Both the position numbers and the translations under genes were made by a program. From Roseibacillus ishigakijimensis (GTDB taxonomy: Bacteria > Verrucomicrobiota > Verrucomicrobiia > Verrucomicrobiales > Akkermansiaceae): DNA of 64,000 nucleotides. Shown piece by piece: positions 44,193-52,349 of the stretch. Under the pieces are notes generated by a model that searched no databases, was not told where the DNA came from, and worked only from the letters and a program-made list of their open reading frames with translations. The DNA is taken from the NCBI RefSeq assembly GCF_016595415.1, contig NZ_JAENIO010000001.1:146420-210419 (forward strand). The letters run 5' to 3'. Positions within the stretch are counted from its first letter, which is position 1, and every line of letters starts with the position of its first letter.

Positions 44193-45083
44193 TCAGGCCT
44201 TTTTGTATTTGAGGAATTCCTGGTATTCCGGGGGCAGTGCTTCACCGCGTCCGAGGGCCTTGTTCCACATCTCGGCGAGAGCTGCGGCTTCCAGCAGCAA
44301 GCCTGCTCCTTTGGAATTGGGGTCTTCCTCCGGTTTGCCGTGCAATTTGCGGGCAAGCTCCACGTCGGGATGTTTTTGGTAAATGGCCAAGCAAGCCAGG
44401 GCGGCCTTGCGGGTGAGCACTTCCGAGGCCGTGTAGTCGGCGACGAAGGCCTTGTTGAAGGCGATGAGGGCATCTTCCAGCTGGCCTTGGCCATCGAGAG
44501 CCATGCCGCGGCAATACTCGATCTGGGCGCGCAGGCCACCGGGCACCTCGCGCTCGTCATACTCTTCGCACAAGCCCTGCAAGCGGCTCCAGTCATCAGT
44601 GCGCAAGGCATTGTAGAGCGGGTAGAGCCGGATTTGCAGCTTGTGGGTCGCGTCGCGCAGGGGCTCGGGCTGGAATTTGGCGAAGAGGGTCTCCATCTCC
44701 TCGTATTGACCCAGCTTGCGGGCGCACTCGATTTCGTAGAAGCCCGCCAGGGTGGAGTAATTGCCCGGGACGTCTTCCACAAAGGCATACTTTTCCCGAG
44801 CGGTGGCAAAGGCCGCCTTCGCTTCTTCGTATTGTCGATTCTGGTAAAGGTCGATGGCGGTGGTGAACTCGGCCGGGGTGAAGAAGGTCACAGCTACTTC
44901 GCGGGTCGGGACGTCGGTGCGGTTGAGGGACTCGGCTTTCTCGCGGTAGCGGATGGTGCGTTCCGAGGCGGCCTCGATCCACACTTTGTCGGCTCGTCCG
45001 TCTTGAATGAGGGCCGCTTCCGCGAGAGGTGTCTGCGCGGGCAGGGCGGCGGCCCCCGCCAGAAGAGGAATAATTGCTTTCAT
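44193..45083 (-). CDS. TPR-like secreted protein
   Basis: From ATG 45083 the product has 296 residues with a short signal peptide (MKAIIPLLAGAAALPAQ). The body is helical with TPR-like spacing, for example FTTAIDLYQNRQYEEAKAAF, YEIECARKLGQYEEMETLF and GQLEDALIAFNKAFVADYTA. It follows the 998-residue TPR protein with a 25-base gap and so belongs to the exbB-exbD-exbD-TPR operon. The likely role is a periplasmic scaffold or partner of the Exb-type motor; no enzymatic motif is present. The long upstream extension of the frame overlaps the preceding gene and is rejected. Confidence 0.8.
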   Translation of the reverse strand: MKAIIPLLAGAAALPAQTPLAEAALIQDGRADKVWIEAASERTIRYREKAESLNRTDVPTREVAVTFFTPAEFTTAIDLYQNRQYEEAKAAFATAREKYAFVEDVPGNYSTLAGFYEIECARKLGQYEEMETLFAKFQPEPLRDATHKLQIRLYPLYNALRTDDWSRLQGLCEEYDEREVPGGLRAQIEYCRGMALDGQGQLEDALIAFNKAFVADYTASEVLTRKAALACLAIYQKHPDVELARKLHGKPEEDPNSKGAGLLLEAAALAEMWNKALGRGEALPPEYQEFLKYKKA

Positions 45084-45108
45084 AAGGTTCAGGGTTGGTC
45101 GGGGTTCT

Positions 45109-48105
45109 TTACTGGTTTTCGTCGGCGACGATGGGCTTGGTGTCGGAGTGGGCTTCGTAAGTGAGCACCAGCTCCCGCACTTCATTCCACAATTCCTTCT
45201 CCTCCTCCGGCACGCGATCGTTGGTGGGGATGCTGGCGGTGGCGGTGATGAACTCATGGCCCACTCTGTAGGCGAACTGGCGGTCGGCGGGGTTCTTGTC
45301 GGTAGCCGCTTTGTTCCGGTTCCAGAGCAATTCCATGTAGCGCTTCAGCGAGGGTGCGGAGACCGCGATTTGCCCGCGATAGGAGCTGTAGACTTGGAAG
45401 TAGGTGATGAGGGCTTCTTCCTGCTGGCCCAAATTGTCGTAGGCTTGCGCCAGGACATAGGCGACATTGGAGGCGTAGGTATTGAAGTTCAGTTCCGGCG
45501 CGAGGAACGCCTTGGCTTTTTCCTTGGCTTGCTCCCACTGTTCCAATTTGGCGAGGACTTCCACTGCGCGGTAGAGCGCCTGTTGCTTCTGCTTGTCGTC
45601 CGTGGAGTTTTCGTAGACCGCCAGCAGCTGCTGGACGGCTTTCTCATTGTCGCTGGAGCTATCCGAACGCCCGAAGACGTCGGCAAGACCGAAGCGGGCA
45701 TTGAAGCGGTAGGACTGATCGTTGCGCCCCAGAACCTCCTCGTAGTAGGGAATGGCTTCGCGGGGAGAGGCTGTTTTCTCCCGCAGGTAATCGCCCACGC
45801 TGACGAGGATGTAGTTGGAGAGGGTGGGCAGATCGAAGTCCTGCTTGAGGTCGGTGAAGAGCACCTTGATCATGGCGTTGGCCTTGCTGGCTTCGCTGCT
45901 GGCATTTTCCTTGAGAGCCGTCCGGGCCTTTTCTTCGTAAACGCCGATGATGGCGATGCGAAGGAGTGCTTGGGCGGCCTTGTCTTCCGCGCGGATGCCG
46001 GGGAAGTCGTAGTATTTGTCCTTCAGCTCCTCCTCGCTGTGGTCCTTCAGGAAGAACTTGGTGTAGGAGTTGATGGCTTCTTCCAGGCCGTAGGCGCCGG
46101 GGATCTTGGCCAGTTGGGAAATCACTCCCTCCAGGCGGCTGAGACCTTCTTCGGAGCGATCGGCGGATTCCAGCGCGGGCAGGCCCGCCACTGCGACCTG
46201 GGCTTTGTAGGGGGAGGCGTCCCCATACTTGGCCCAGAACTGGTCGTAGTAAGTCAGAGCCTCGGGAAGAGTCTCGCTCCCTTCCTCGCCCAGCATGCCG
46301 ACGAGGTAGAAGAGCGATTCGCCCGCCACCACGTCGTTTTCCTTGGTCTCGGCAAGGGTGAGCGCACGCTCGTAGTAGCTGCGGGCTTCCTCCAGCTCAC
46401 CTTGGGTTTGCAGGATGTTGCCCTTCAGATTGAAGACCATCTCGCGGTTCCCGGCATCGGGGAAGTTGTTCTCCACCTCGGCGAGGCGCTCGAGGGCAGG
46501 CTCGTATTCTTCCTGAGCGAAGTGGGTATTGGCCCGGTCGTAAAGCGCGTAGGGGAGATAGGCGTTCTCCTTAGGGTTGGGGTAGGCTTTGAGGAATTTG
46601 TCCAAGAGGGGACCGGCCGTGGCCCAGAGCTGCAGCTGGGCGAAATTGGAGGCGGCGAAGTATTCCGCCGCGACCTTGAACTGGCTCTCAGGATAGGAGT
46701 CCACGTGTTGCTGGAGGTAGTCCTGGGCCTTGTCAAACTGACCGGTGTAGTAGTAGCTGCCGCCGAGGACGTGGAGGCAGATGTCGTGCTGCTCGCTGCC
46801 TTCCTCGACGATCTTGATTTGTTCGGAAGCGACTTTGATACAGGTCTCGTACTCACCCGCGTAGAAGAGCCCGGTCAGCATGAGGCTGCGCACGGAGTCT
46901 TCATATTGGCTGCCGGGGAAAAGGCGGAGGAAGTTCTGTCCGTGTTTTTCGGTTTCTTTCACGCGACCGACTAGCGAAGCGGTGCGGACCAGCTGGTAGA
47001 GGTAGGTTTCTCGTTTGTCGCCGGAGTTGCGGCTGTAGAATTGCTCGAGCATGTCGTAGGCCCCATAAGCACCCCGGATGTTGCCATTCTCCTCGTGGAT
47101 GTAGGCGGTGGCGGCCAGAGCGGTAATTTCGGGGATTTGTCCGTTTTCAGAACGCTCGCGGCTCTGCGCCAACTGCTGCTCAAGGGCGGTGCGGTTGTAG
47201 GTGGTTGCGCCATCGGGCACATTGCCGGGGAATTCGCCGAGACCGGCAAGGGCGGCTTTGATGCTGTTTTCCGCCTCGGTGGAGGAGGGGACGAGAGCGT
47301 AGAGCTCGAAGGAGACGCGAGGCATCTCCGCTTGCAAGGCGTCAGCGGCCAACTTCATGAAAATGGGCGAGTAGGGCTGGGCCTCCCAAGGCTGGAAGAG
47401 AATGTCCGCGCGATGGCTGTCCATGAATTCCAGGAGAGTGGATTCTTCCTTGGCTTCGATGGCGGCTTCGCAAAAGGCTTGGAATCCGGCCATGATGCCG
47501 GCGGGAGGGGTGGGGAAGGTGTTCTTGTTTTGCACCGCAATCTTCAGATTCTCCAAGCCCCCGGCCATTTTCCCGCTTTTGAAGTGGCAGATGGCCAGAT
47601 TGACGTAGAAGGCTCCTTTGGGGAAGTTGTCCCGCTGGGGATCGCGCTCGGCGAGGAATTTTTTGAACTGCTTGATGGCGGTCTCGTAGTCTTCCTGCCC
47701 TTGGGCCGCTTCCCCCCACTTGAGCAGGGCGCGGATGTGGTAAGTGTTCACACTCTGGGCATCCGGCTTGTTGGGATACTTTTCGTAGCAATTCTTGAAG
47801 GAATTGGCGGCTTCCTCGAACTTGTTGAGCTTGAGCTCACAGAACCCCCGGTGATACCAGAACCAGCCGAACTGGGGGCCGAAGAGCTGCATGGCGCGTC
47901 CGTCGAAGGTGTCGGTGGCCTGGACTAGGTAGCCCAGGGCCTCGTTCCATTTGGCCGCGCCTTCTGGCATGCCCAGGCGGCGGGCCTCGGTCATCGCGGT
48001 CAGGGAGTTGGAGTGGAGAGCCTGGACCCCGCCCTGTGCTGGGGCGGAGGTGGGGCTCACGAACAGGAGAAAGAGAGCGAGAAGCGCTCCAGAGTAGTGT
48101 TTCAT
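45109..48105 (-). CDS. Large secreted TPR-repeat protein (998 residues)
   Basis: The signal peptide is MKHYSGALLALFLLFVSPTSA. The mature protein is almost wholly tetratricopeptide repeats; clear copies are YHRGFCELKLNKFEEAANSF, AAQGQEDYETAIKQFKKFLA, GGSYYYTGQFDKAQDYLQQH and YDRANTHFAQEEYEPALERL. Such proteins next to ExbB/ExbD are common in Verrucomicrobiota, Bacteroidota and related phyla and are presumed to couple the proton-driven motor to an envelope process, like YbgF/CpoB with Tol-Pal. No ligand is known. Between the second exbD and this gene is a hairpin followed by T residues, which may reduce its expression relative to the Exb genes. Confidence 0.85.
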   Translation of the reverse strand: MKHYSGALLALFLLFVSPTSAPAQGGVQALHSNSLTAMTEARRLGMPEGAAKWNEALGYLVQATDTFDGRAMQLFGPQFGWFWYHRGFCELKLNKFEEAANSFKNCYEKYPNKPDAQSVNTYHIRALLKWGEAAQGQEDYETAIKQFKKFLAERDPQRDNFPKGAFYVNLAICHFKSGKMAGGLENLKIAVQNKNTFPTPPAGIMAGFQAFCEAAIEAKEESTLLEFMDSHRADILFQPWEAQPYSPIFMKLAADALQAEMPRVSFELYALVPSSTEAENSIKAALAGLGEFPGNVPDGATTYNRTALEQQLAQSRERSENGQIPEITALAATAYIHEENGNIRGAYGAYDMLEQFYSRNSGDKRETYLYQLVRTASLVGRVKETEKHGQNFLRLFPGSQYEDSVRSLMLTGLFYAGEYETCIKVASEQIKIVEEGSEQHDICLHVLGGSYYYTGQFDKAQDYLQQHVDSYPESQFKVAAEYFAASNFAQLQLWATAGPLLDKFLKAYPNPKENAYLPYALYDRANTHFAQEEYEPALERLAEVENNFPDAGNREMVFNLKGNILQTQGELEEARSYYERALTLAETKENDVVAGESLFYLVGMLGEEGSETLPEALTYYDQFWAKYGDASPYKAQVAVAGLPALESADRSEEGLSRLEGVISQLAKIPGAYGLEEAINSYTKFFLKDHSEEELKDKYYDFPGIRAEDKAAQALLRIAIIGVYEEKARTALKENASSEASKANAMIKVLFTDLKQDFDLPTLSNYILVSVGDYLREKTASPREAIPYYEEVLGRNDQSYRFNARFGLADVFGRSDSSSDNEKAVQQLLAVYENSTDDKQKQQALYRAVEVLAKLEQWEQAKEKAKAFLAPELNFNTYASNVAYVLAQAYDNLGQQEEALITYFQVYSSYRGQIAVSAPSLKRYMELLWNRNKAATDKNPADRQFAYRVGHEFITATASIPTNDRVPEEEKELWNEVRELVLTYEAHSDTKPIVADENQ

Positions 48106-48149
48106 GATGCTAAATTGGCTTGGATTGGGATGAAGTGCAAAGAAGTTCC

Positions 48150-48174
48150 AAAAACGGCCCGATTGACGGGCCGT
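48150..48174 (-). terminator. Hairpin with T-run between exbD and the TPR gene
   Basis: On the minus strand ACGGCCCG, loop TCAAT and CGGGCCGT are followed by further T residues and then GG. It lies in the 122-base gap between genes of one operon, so it is either a partial terminator or an RNA-processing site. Confidence 0.65.
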
Positions 48175-48227
48175 GTTGAAGAGTTTCCGGGGGAGGAAGT
48201 TGGAGGTTGCTCGAGGCGAGGCCGCCC

Positions 48228-48689
48228 TCAGGGAACGAGGTCGGTGAAGGTGACCTTGGTGATCTCGTGCTTGCGCAGGGTATCGATGACATCGATGGCC
48301 CGCTGGTGCATGGCCTCCGGGTCGACGTAGACCTGCACCAAGGGTTCTTCACCCGCCGCCCGGGCCCCCATCGCGGCGATGGAAAGCCGTTCGGAAAGCA
48401 AGGGCAACTCCCGTGAATTCGGGTCGTCATCGAGGCGTTCCTGGGCCGGGCCGGTGTTGAAGTAGATCACCCCTTCGCTATCCACTCGGATGAAGGAGGG
48501 CTTGACCGGCGGGATTTCGTCCCTCCGCAAGGCGGCCGGCAACTGCATGTTGGTGTCGGTCTCGCTGCGCACGATGGTGGTGGTGACGAGGAAGTAGATA
48601 AGGAGGAGGAAGCAAATGTCGATCAGCGAGCTGATGTTCAACTCCGGTTCATCTTCTTCCAGTCCTTGCGCTTTTTTGTGTCGGGCCAT
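48228..48689 (-). CDS. exbD: ExbD/TolR-family proton-channel subunit (second copy)
   Basis: A 153-residue protein with a short cytoplasmic start, one membrane helix containing the conserved proton-path aspartate (LNISSLIDICFLLLIYFLV) and a periplasmic domain. It partners ExbB to form a proton-driven motor. The two ExbD copies here are only distantly alike, so the complex may be a heteromer. It lies 23 bases after the first exbD. A TonB or TolA protein was not found nearby. Confidence 0.9.
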   Translation of the reverse strand: MARHKKAQGLEEDEPELNISSLIDICFLLLIYFLVTTTIVRSETDTNMQLPAALRRDEIPPVKPSFIRVDSEGVIYFNTGPAQERLDDDPNSRELPLLSERLSIAAMGARAAGEEPLVQVYVDPEAMHQRAIDVIDTLRKHEITKVTFTDLVP

Positions 48690-48712
48690 GGTTCGTTCTC
48701 GTCGGTAAGGGG

Positions 48713-49198
48713 TTAGTTCGCGTAAGCTTTGGCGGTGGCGTAGGAGGCGAAGACGACTTGGTCCACGCCGACCTCAGCGGCCAGGGCGATGACGCGCTGG
48801 CAGTGCTTGAACTCGGTGTTGCGGTGGCCCCGCAAGTGCAGCTGGGGCTTCACCGTGCCGTCCATCTTGTTCTTTTGTTCCTCAATGTATTCCCGGATGG
48901 CGGCGTCATCATCGGCGATGGGGGTAAAGTCGCCATCCCCCATGCTGTAGCGCACGCCGTCCTCGCGACCGCCGTCGCCATAGACGTTGATCACGATGCG
49001 TCCCGTTTTCTTCTCCTGCGGGGAGGAGTTCTCCGCCACGGGAACTTCCACGCGCTTGTCCATCTTCACCACCACCAGATTGGCGGTGACAATGAAGAAG
49101 ATGAGCAGGAGGAAGACCATGTCGATCATGGGTGACATGTCCACGGAGAGCTCGTCACCTTGGTTCGCGTTCTGGGCGCGCAGTTTTTTCGAAGCCAT
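48713..49198 (-). CDS. exbD: ExbD/TolR-family proton-channel subunit (first copy)
   Basis: A 161-residue protein; the membrane helix is SVDMSPMIDMVFLLLIFFIV with the proton-path aspartate after the conserved Met-Ile. The periplasmic part carries an acidic, Gly-rich segment (NVYGDGGREDGVRYSMGDGD) unusual for ExbD and a C-terminal fold ending VDQVVFASYATAKAY. It sits 54 bases after exbB and is the first of two exbD genes. Confidence 0.9.
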   Translation of the reverse strand: MASKKLRAQNANQGDELSVDMSPMIDMVFLLLIFFIVTANLVVVKMDKRVEVPVAENSSPQEKKTGRIVINVYGDGGREDGVRYSMGDGDFTPIADDDAAIREYIEEQKNKMDGTVKPQLHLRGHRNTEFKHCQRVIALAAEVGVDQVVFASYATAKAYAN

Positions 49199-49252
49199 AG
49201 CAGGAAAAGGAAAATCAGGAAAAATGGGCGATTACTAGCGGGAAAGCGGACC

Positions 49253-50023
49253 TCACGCGACTCCTTCGGGAATCTTGGTCAGGTAGGCATCCGCATTCAC
49301 CGTCTGCAGGGAGGCATTGAGCATCTCTTCCCCCGCGTGGTGGGCGTCGGCCACGAGACCGTTGAGCTTGTTCTTGAAGAAGAAGTAGGCCAGGAGGGCG
49401 GGAATGGCCGTGATGAGGCCCCACATGGTGGTGAGGAGGGCGACGGAAATCTGGCCCGCGAGTTGGGAGGGCTCCGCTTGGCCGGTCTCGGCGAGGACGC
49501 CGAAGGCGCTCACCATACCGATGACGGTTCCGAGCAGTCCCAGCATGGGCGCGGCTTGGGCCACGAGGGCGATGTAGTTGATCCACATCATGTTCTTGCG
49601 GTTCTCGTTGATGGAGAAATCAGCCATGGCGTCTTCCACCTGATCGCGGCCGAGGGTCTCGGGCTGGGTGGCGTCGATATTGGGCAGGGAGTAGGCAGCC
49701 ATGCGGCCGAGGTAGGAGGGGTGGGAGGCTCCCAGCTCAATGGCGGAGCGCACCCGGCAAGCGGTCATGTGCTCGAGGAGAGCGTCACGCAAGTCATCGG
49801 GAACGAACTTGGAGCGCGTCAAGTTCATGAAGTTAAACACGCAAAGGGCAATCAGGGCGAGGATGGCCACGAAGATGAAAATCATAGTGGGGCCGCCGTC
49901 CAGAATGTATTTGTCGAGAGCCGTCTTGTTGTCCTGGGCAAAGAGGCTGCCGGAAGACGCGAGAAAGACAAGGGAAGCGGAGGTCAATGTCCGTGCGAAA
50001 CGGCTGCGTGTTTTTTCAATCAT
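49253..50023 (-). CDS. exbB: ExbB/TolQ/MotA-family proton channel
   Basis: A 256-residue inner-membrane protein. An N-terminal signal-like helix (LTSASLVFLASSGSLFAQ) precedes the TolQ/ExbB core: GPTMIFIFVAILALIALCV, then AAPMLGLLGTVIGMVSAF and ISVALLTTMWGLITAIPALL, the two helices that line the proton path. It is the first gene of the exbB-exbD-exbD-TPR-TPR operon, which should power an envelope process with the proton gradient. Upstream on its strand lies the palindrome at 50152-50170, overlapping a possible -35 TTGGAA. Confidence 0.92.
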   Translation of the reverse strand: MIEKTRSRFARTLTSASLVFLASSGSLFAQDNKTALDKYILDGGPTMIFIFVAILALIALCVFNFMNLTRSKFVPDDLRDALLEHMTACRVRSAIELGASHPSYLGRMAAYSLPNIDATQPETLGRDQVEDAMADFSINENRKNMMWINYIALVAQAAPMLGLLGTVIGMVSAFGVLAETGQAEPSQLAGQISVALLTTMWGLITAIPALLAYFFFKNKLNGLVADAHHAGEEMLNASLQTVNADAYLTKIPEGVA

Positions 50024-50151
50024 GACAGTTTAATTGGTGTGTTGAAGAAATAGTGGACAGTCGGAATCGGTAGTAAAGAAAAGAAGTTGCCAAAATGCGC
50101 TTACAGCGATCACGACCTGTTCCGGTGGTAATGTTGTGTTTTAACGGAGAA

Positions 50152-50170
50152 TTTCCAAGTTTCTTGGAAA
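50152..50170. promoter_or_regulatory. Palindrome upstream of exbB
   Basis: TTTCCAAG-TTT-CTTGGAAA, perfect over eight bases, followed on the plus strand by A residues. It is close in sequence to the palindrome at 40299-40314, and both lie in front of genes, so it could be a shared operator. A role as a transcript-end hairpin is possible. Confidence 0.45.
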
Positions 50171-50188
50171 AAAAATGTGTTTACACAG

Positions 50189-50214
50189 AAAAGCTCCGGT
50201 AGACCGGAGCTTTT
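50189..50214 (-). terminator. Intrinsic terminator of the thioredoxin-like gene
   Basis: AAAAGCTCCGG, loop TAGA, CCGGAGCTTTT. The symmetrical stem ends in T-runs on both strands, so it could work in either direction; the visible upstream gene on the minus strand ends at 50249. Confidence 0.8.
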
Positions 50215-50248
50215 TGACGGAAAGGGCAATAGGACTGCGGGGCCCGGA

Positions 50249-51409
50249 CTATTCTCCCTGGCTCCAGACTTGGGCGACGATGGCTTTGCGCAGGGCGAGG
50301 GGCTCGACCACGCCAGTGTGGCGGAAGAGGACTTTGCCTTCGCCGTCGACGAGGAGGGTGTGGGGCATGGCGCCGTTCCACTCGGGGTCGAGGGCTTTGA
50401 CGAGCTCTTCGGTGTCGCCTGTGAAGAGGTAATTGTTGGTGCTGCGGCCTTCCTTGGCGGCAGCAGCCTTGGCGCGGGGGGAGAGGCCGCATTCCTTGCG
50501 GGCGAGAAAGTCCTCCGCTTTTTTCAAGTCTTCGGCAGGATCGAGGCTAATGGTGATGAACTCGAAGTCCTGCCAGGAATACTGGCGATAGATCTCCACG
50601 AGGTCGGGGAACTCCATCACACAGGGTCCGCAGGTGGTGGACCAGACGTTGAAGAGGCGGAAGTCGGTGCCATTCCCGTTGCTGCGGAGCTTGGCGATGG
50701 TGTCGGCATCGGCGGTTTCCAGGGTGACGGGAAGGTTATTCCATTTCTCGTTCTGGCCGGCGACATGACCAGCCTTTTCTTTCCACTTGGTGGTGCATCC
50801 GATGGGGCGGGTCTTGGTGATGGCAGGCTCTTTCCCGGCCAGGATGGCAGTGAGGGCGTCGCGGGCTTCGTTCTTTTCCGCCGGGCCGAGGCTGCGGCGG
50901 CCGTCGTCGAGGCGACCGTTGTATTTCAGCTGGAGGTCAGCATCGAAGATGAAGACGTGGGGGGTGGCCACCGCACCGTAGGCTTTGGCGGTTTCCTGCG
51001 TTTCCCCGTCGTAGAGATAGGGGAGGTTGAATTCTTCATCGGCGGCGATGAGCTTCATGTCTTCGAAGGAGTCATCGTAGACCGTCCAGCCGAGTTCTTC
51101 GAGGTGGAGGCCTTCCGGGGAATTGCTATTGATGGCGACGAAGCCAACTCCTTGGGCGGAGAACTGGTCAACGAGGGCCTTCATGCGGCCGACCGAGGCG
51201 ATGGCATCGGGGCAGTGGTTGGTGGTGAAGATGATGGCGGTTGCCTTTTCGCCCCGGATGTCGTCGAGGGTGTAGGTCTTGCCATCCACGCCGGGGAGCT
51301 CGAAGGCTGGGGCGGTGGTGCCTTGAGTGATCGGTTCCGGGGTGTAGGCGGAGCTCGTGGCGAGCAAGAGGCCGCTGGCGAGGAGGAGGGATGTCAGTGG
51401 TTTTTTCAT
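50249..51409 (-). CDS. Secreted protein with two thioredoxin-fold domains
   Basis: A 386-residue exported protein; signal peptide MKKPLTSLLLASGLLLATSSA. Residues about 30-190 are a peroxiredoxin/AhpC-like thioredoxin fold with IIFTTNHCPDAIASVGRMK, a single cysteine in the active loop. Residues about 215-386 are a TlpA-like domain with the CxxC motif FNVWSTTCGPCVMEFPDL at about residues 253-270. The first domain has peroxidase-type architecture, the second thiol-reducing architecture; fused they could reduce and relay electrons to envelope thiols. It ends at the terminator 50189-50214 and is 53 bases downstream of marR on the same strand. Confidence 0.82.
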   Translation of the reverse strand: MKKPLTSLLLASGLLLATSSAYTPEPITQGTTAPAFELPGVDGKTYTLDDIRGEKATAIIFTTNHCPDAIASVGRMKALVDQFSAQGVGFVAINSNSPEGLHLEELGWTVYDDSFEDMKLIAADEEFNLPYLYDGETQETAKAYGAVATPHVFIFDADLQLKYNGRLDDGRRSLGPAEKNEARDALTAILAGKEPAITKTRPIGCTTKWKEKAGHVAGQNEKWNNLPVTLETADADTIAKLRSNGNGTDFRLFNVWSTTCGPCVMEFPDLVEIYRQYSWQDFEFITISLDPAEDLKKAEDFLARKECGLSPRAKAAAAKEGRSTNNYLFTGDTEELVKALDPEWNGAMPHTLLVDGEGKVLFRHTGVVEPLALRKAIVAQVWSQGE

Positions 51410-51462
51410 ATGAGCAAAGGGTCTACGTTTCGATTGGGGGCTTTCTTGAATAAATCGCAGGT

Positions 51463-51897
51463 TCAGGGGCGGCTGGCTTTGCGCACCTTTTTGAGCAAGG
51501 TGCCCAGGAGGTCGCTTTCCCGGTAGCTCAGGTCGCGGAAGAGGGTGGCAAAGAGTTCGTCGCGGGAGGCGCTGGCTGCGCCCAGCAGGCGCTCGCCTTT
51601 GGGGGTGAGGGCCACTTGCAGGCGTCGCCTGTCTTCTTCGTCGGGTTGGGTCTCCACCAGCTTCTGATGGCGCAGGCGCTGGATGGCGGTGGTCATGGAG
51701 CCGCTGGTGAGCCCCACTTTGTCCGCGATCTGATTGACTGGTTTGGGCCCTTTCCTGCGCAAGCGGCTGAGGATGGCGAGGTCGGAGGGGCCGATTTCGA
51801 AAGAGGCCAGCAAGCGGCGTTCTTGGGCGGCGAGCCGGATTTCAGTCTCCGCGATTAGTTCGCGCAATTTCAGAGCTGCTTGATCGGGTCGCTTCAT
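51463..51897 (-). CDS. MarR-family transcriptional regulator
   Basis: A 144-residue winged-helix regulator. The MarR core is visible: FEIGPSDLAILSRLRRKGPK, VNQIADKVGLTSGSMTTAIQ as the recognition helix, and HQKLVETQPDEEDRRRLQVA as the wing. The helices at both ends form the dimer interface. It is upstream of and co-directional with the thioredoxin-like gene, so it may control it in response to a small molecule or redox change; this is inferred from location only. Confidence 0.9.
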   Translation of the reverse strand: MKRPDQAALKLRELIAETEIRLAAQERRLLASFEIGPSDLAILSRLRRKGPKPVNQIADKVGLTSGSMTTAIQRLRHQKLVETQPDEEDRRRLQVALTPKGERLLGAASASRDELFATLFRDLSYRESDLLGTLLKKVRKASRP

Positions 51898-51993
51898 CTC
51901 ACCACCTTAGGGGGAATCCAGAGGCGACAAAAACCTTCTTTGCAAAAAAATGTCTCTCTTGCGCGATAGTGGCCAAGGGGGGTGCAGACTCTT

Positions 51994-52272
51994 TTAGAAC
52001 CAGGGCTTTTGGTTGGTGAGATAAGTGTCGACAAACTCCTGGTCGGTCTTGGTGAGATAGATGATTCCTTCGATGAGTCCAATGATCTGGGAGACGATGC
52101 CGCAGCTGAAGAGGGCAATGACCAGCATGATGATGCCTTCCTTTTGGTAGCCGAGATAGAATTTGTGAATGCCGAAAGCACCCAGGAGGATACCGAAGAG
52201 GCCGGCGACGAGTTTCTTATCGGCGCCGGGAATTTGTGGGCCGCTGGCAGGGGGAGGGGTTCCTTGTTCCAT
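51994..52272 (-). CDS. TM2-domain membrane protein
   Basis: A 92-residue protein. After a Pro-rich start it has two membrane helices, KLVAGLFGILLGAFGIHKFY and IIMLVIALFSCGIVSQIIGL, joined by LGYQKEG, the TM2-domain pattern (GxxGxHxFYLG). TM2 proteins are small membrane proteins without a defined activity. ATG 52272; the gene stands alone between marR and the end of the large cluster. Confidence 0.85.
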   Translation of the reverse strand: MEQGTPPPASGPQIPGADKKLVAGLFGILLGAFGIHKFYLGYQKEGIIMLVIALFSCGIVSQIIGLIEGIIYLTKTDQEFVDTYLTNQKPWF

Positions 52273-52325
52273 GATCCTGATTCAAGCAGAATCGGGCCTC
52301 TTGGCAAGGGAGGAATAGTGACGTT

Positions 52326-52349
52326 GAAGGACCCTTTGCGAGGTCCTTC
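52326..52349 (-). terminator. Possible terminator hairpin at the end of the seven-gene cluster
   Basis: On the minus strand GAAGGACC, an eight-base loop and GGTCCTTC form a perfect 8-bp stem that starts directly after the stop codon (52350-52352). There is no T-run, so intrinsic termination is uncertain. Confidence 0.45.
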
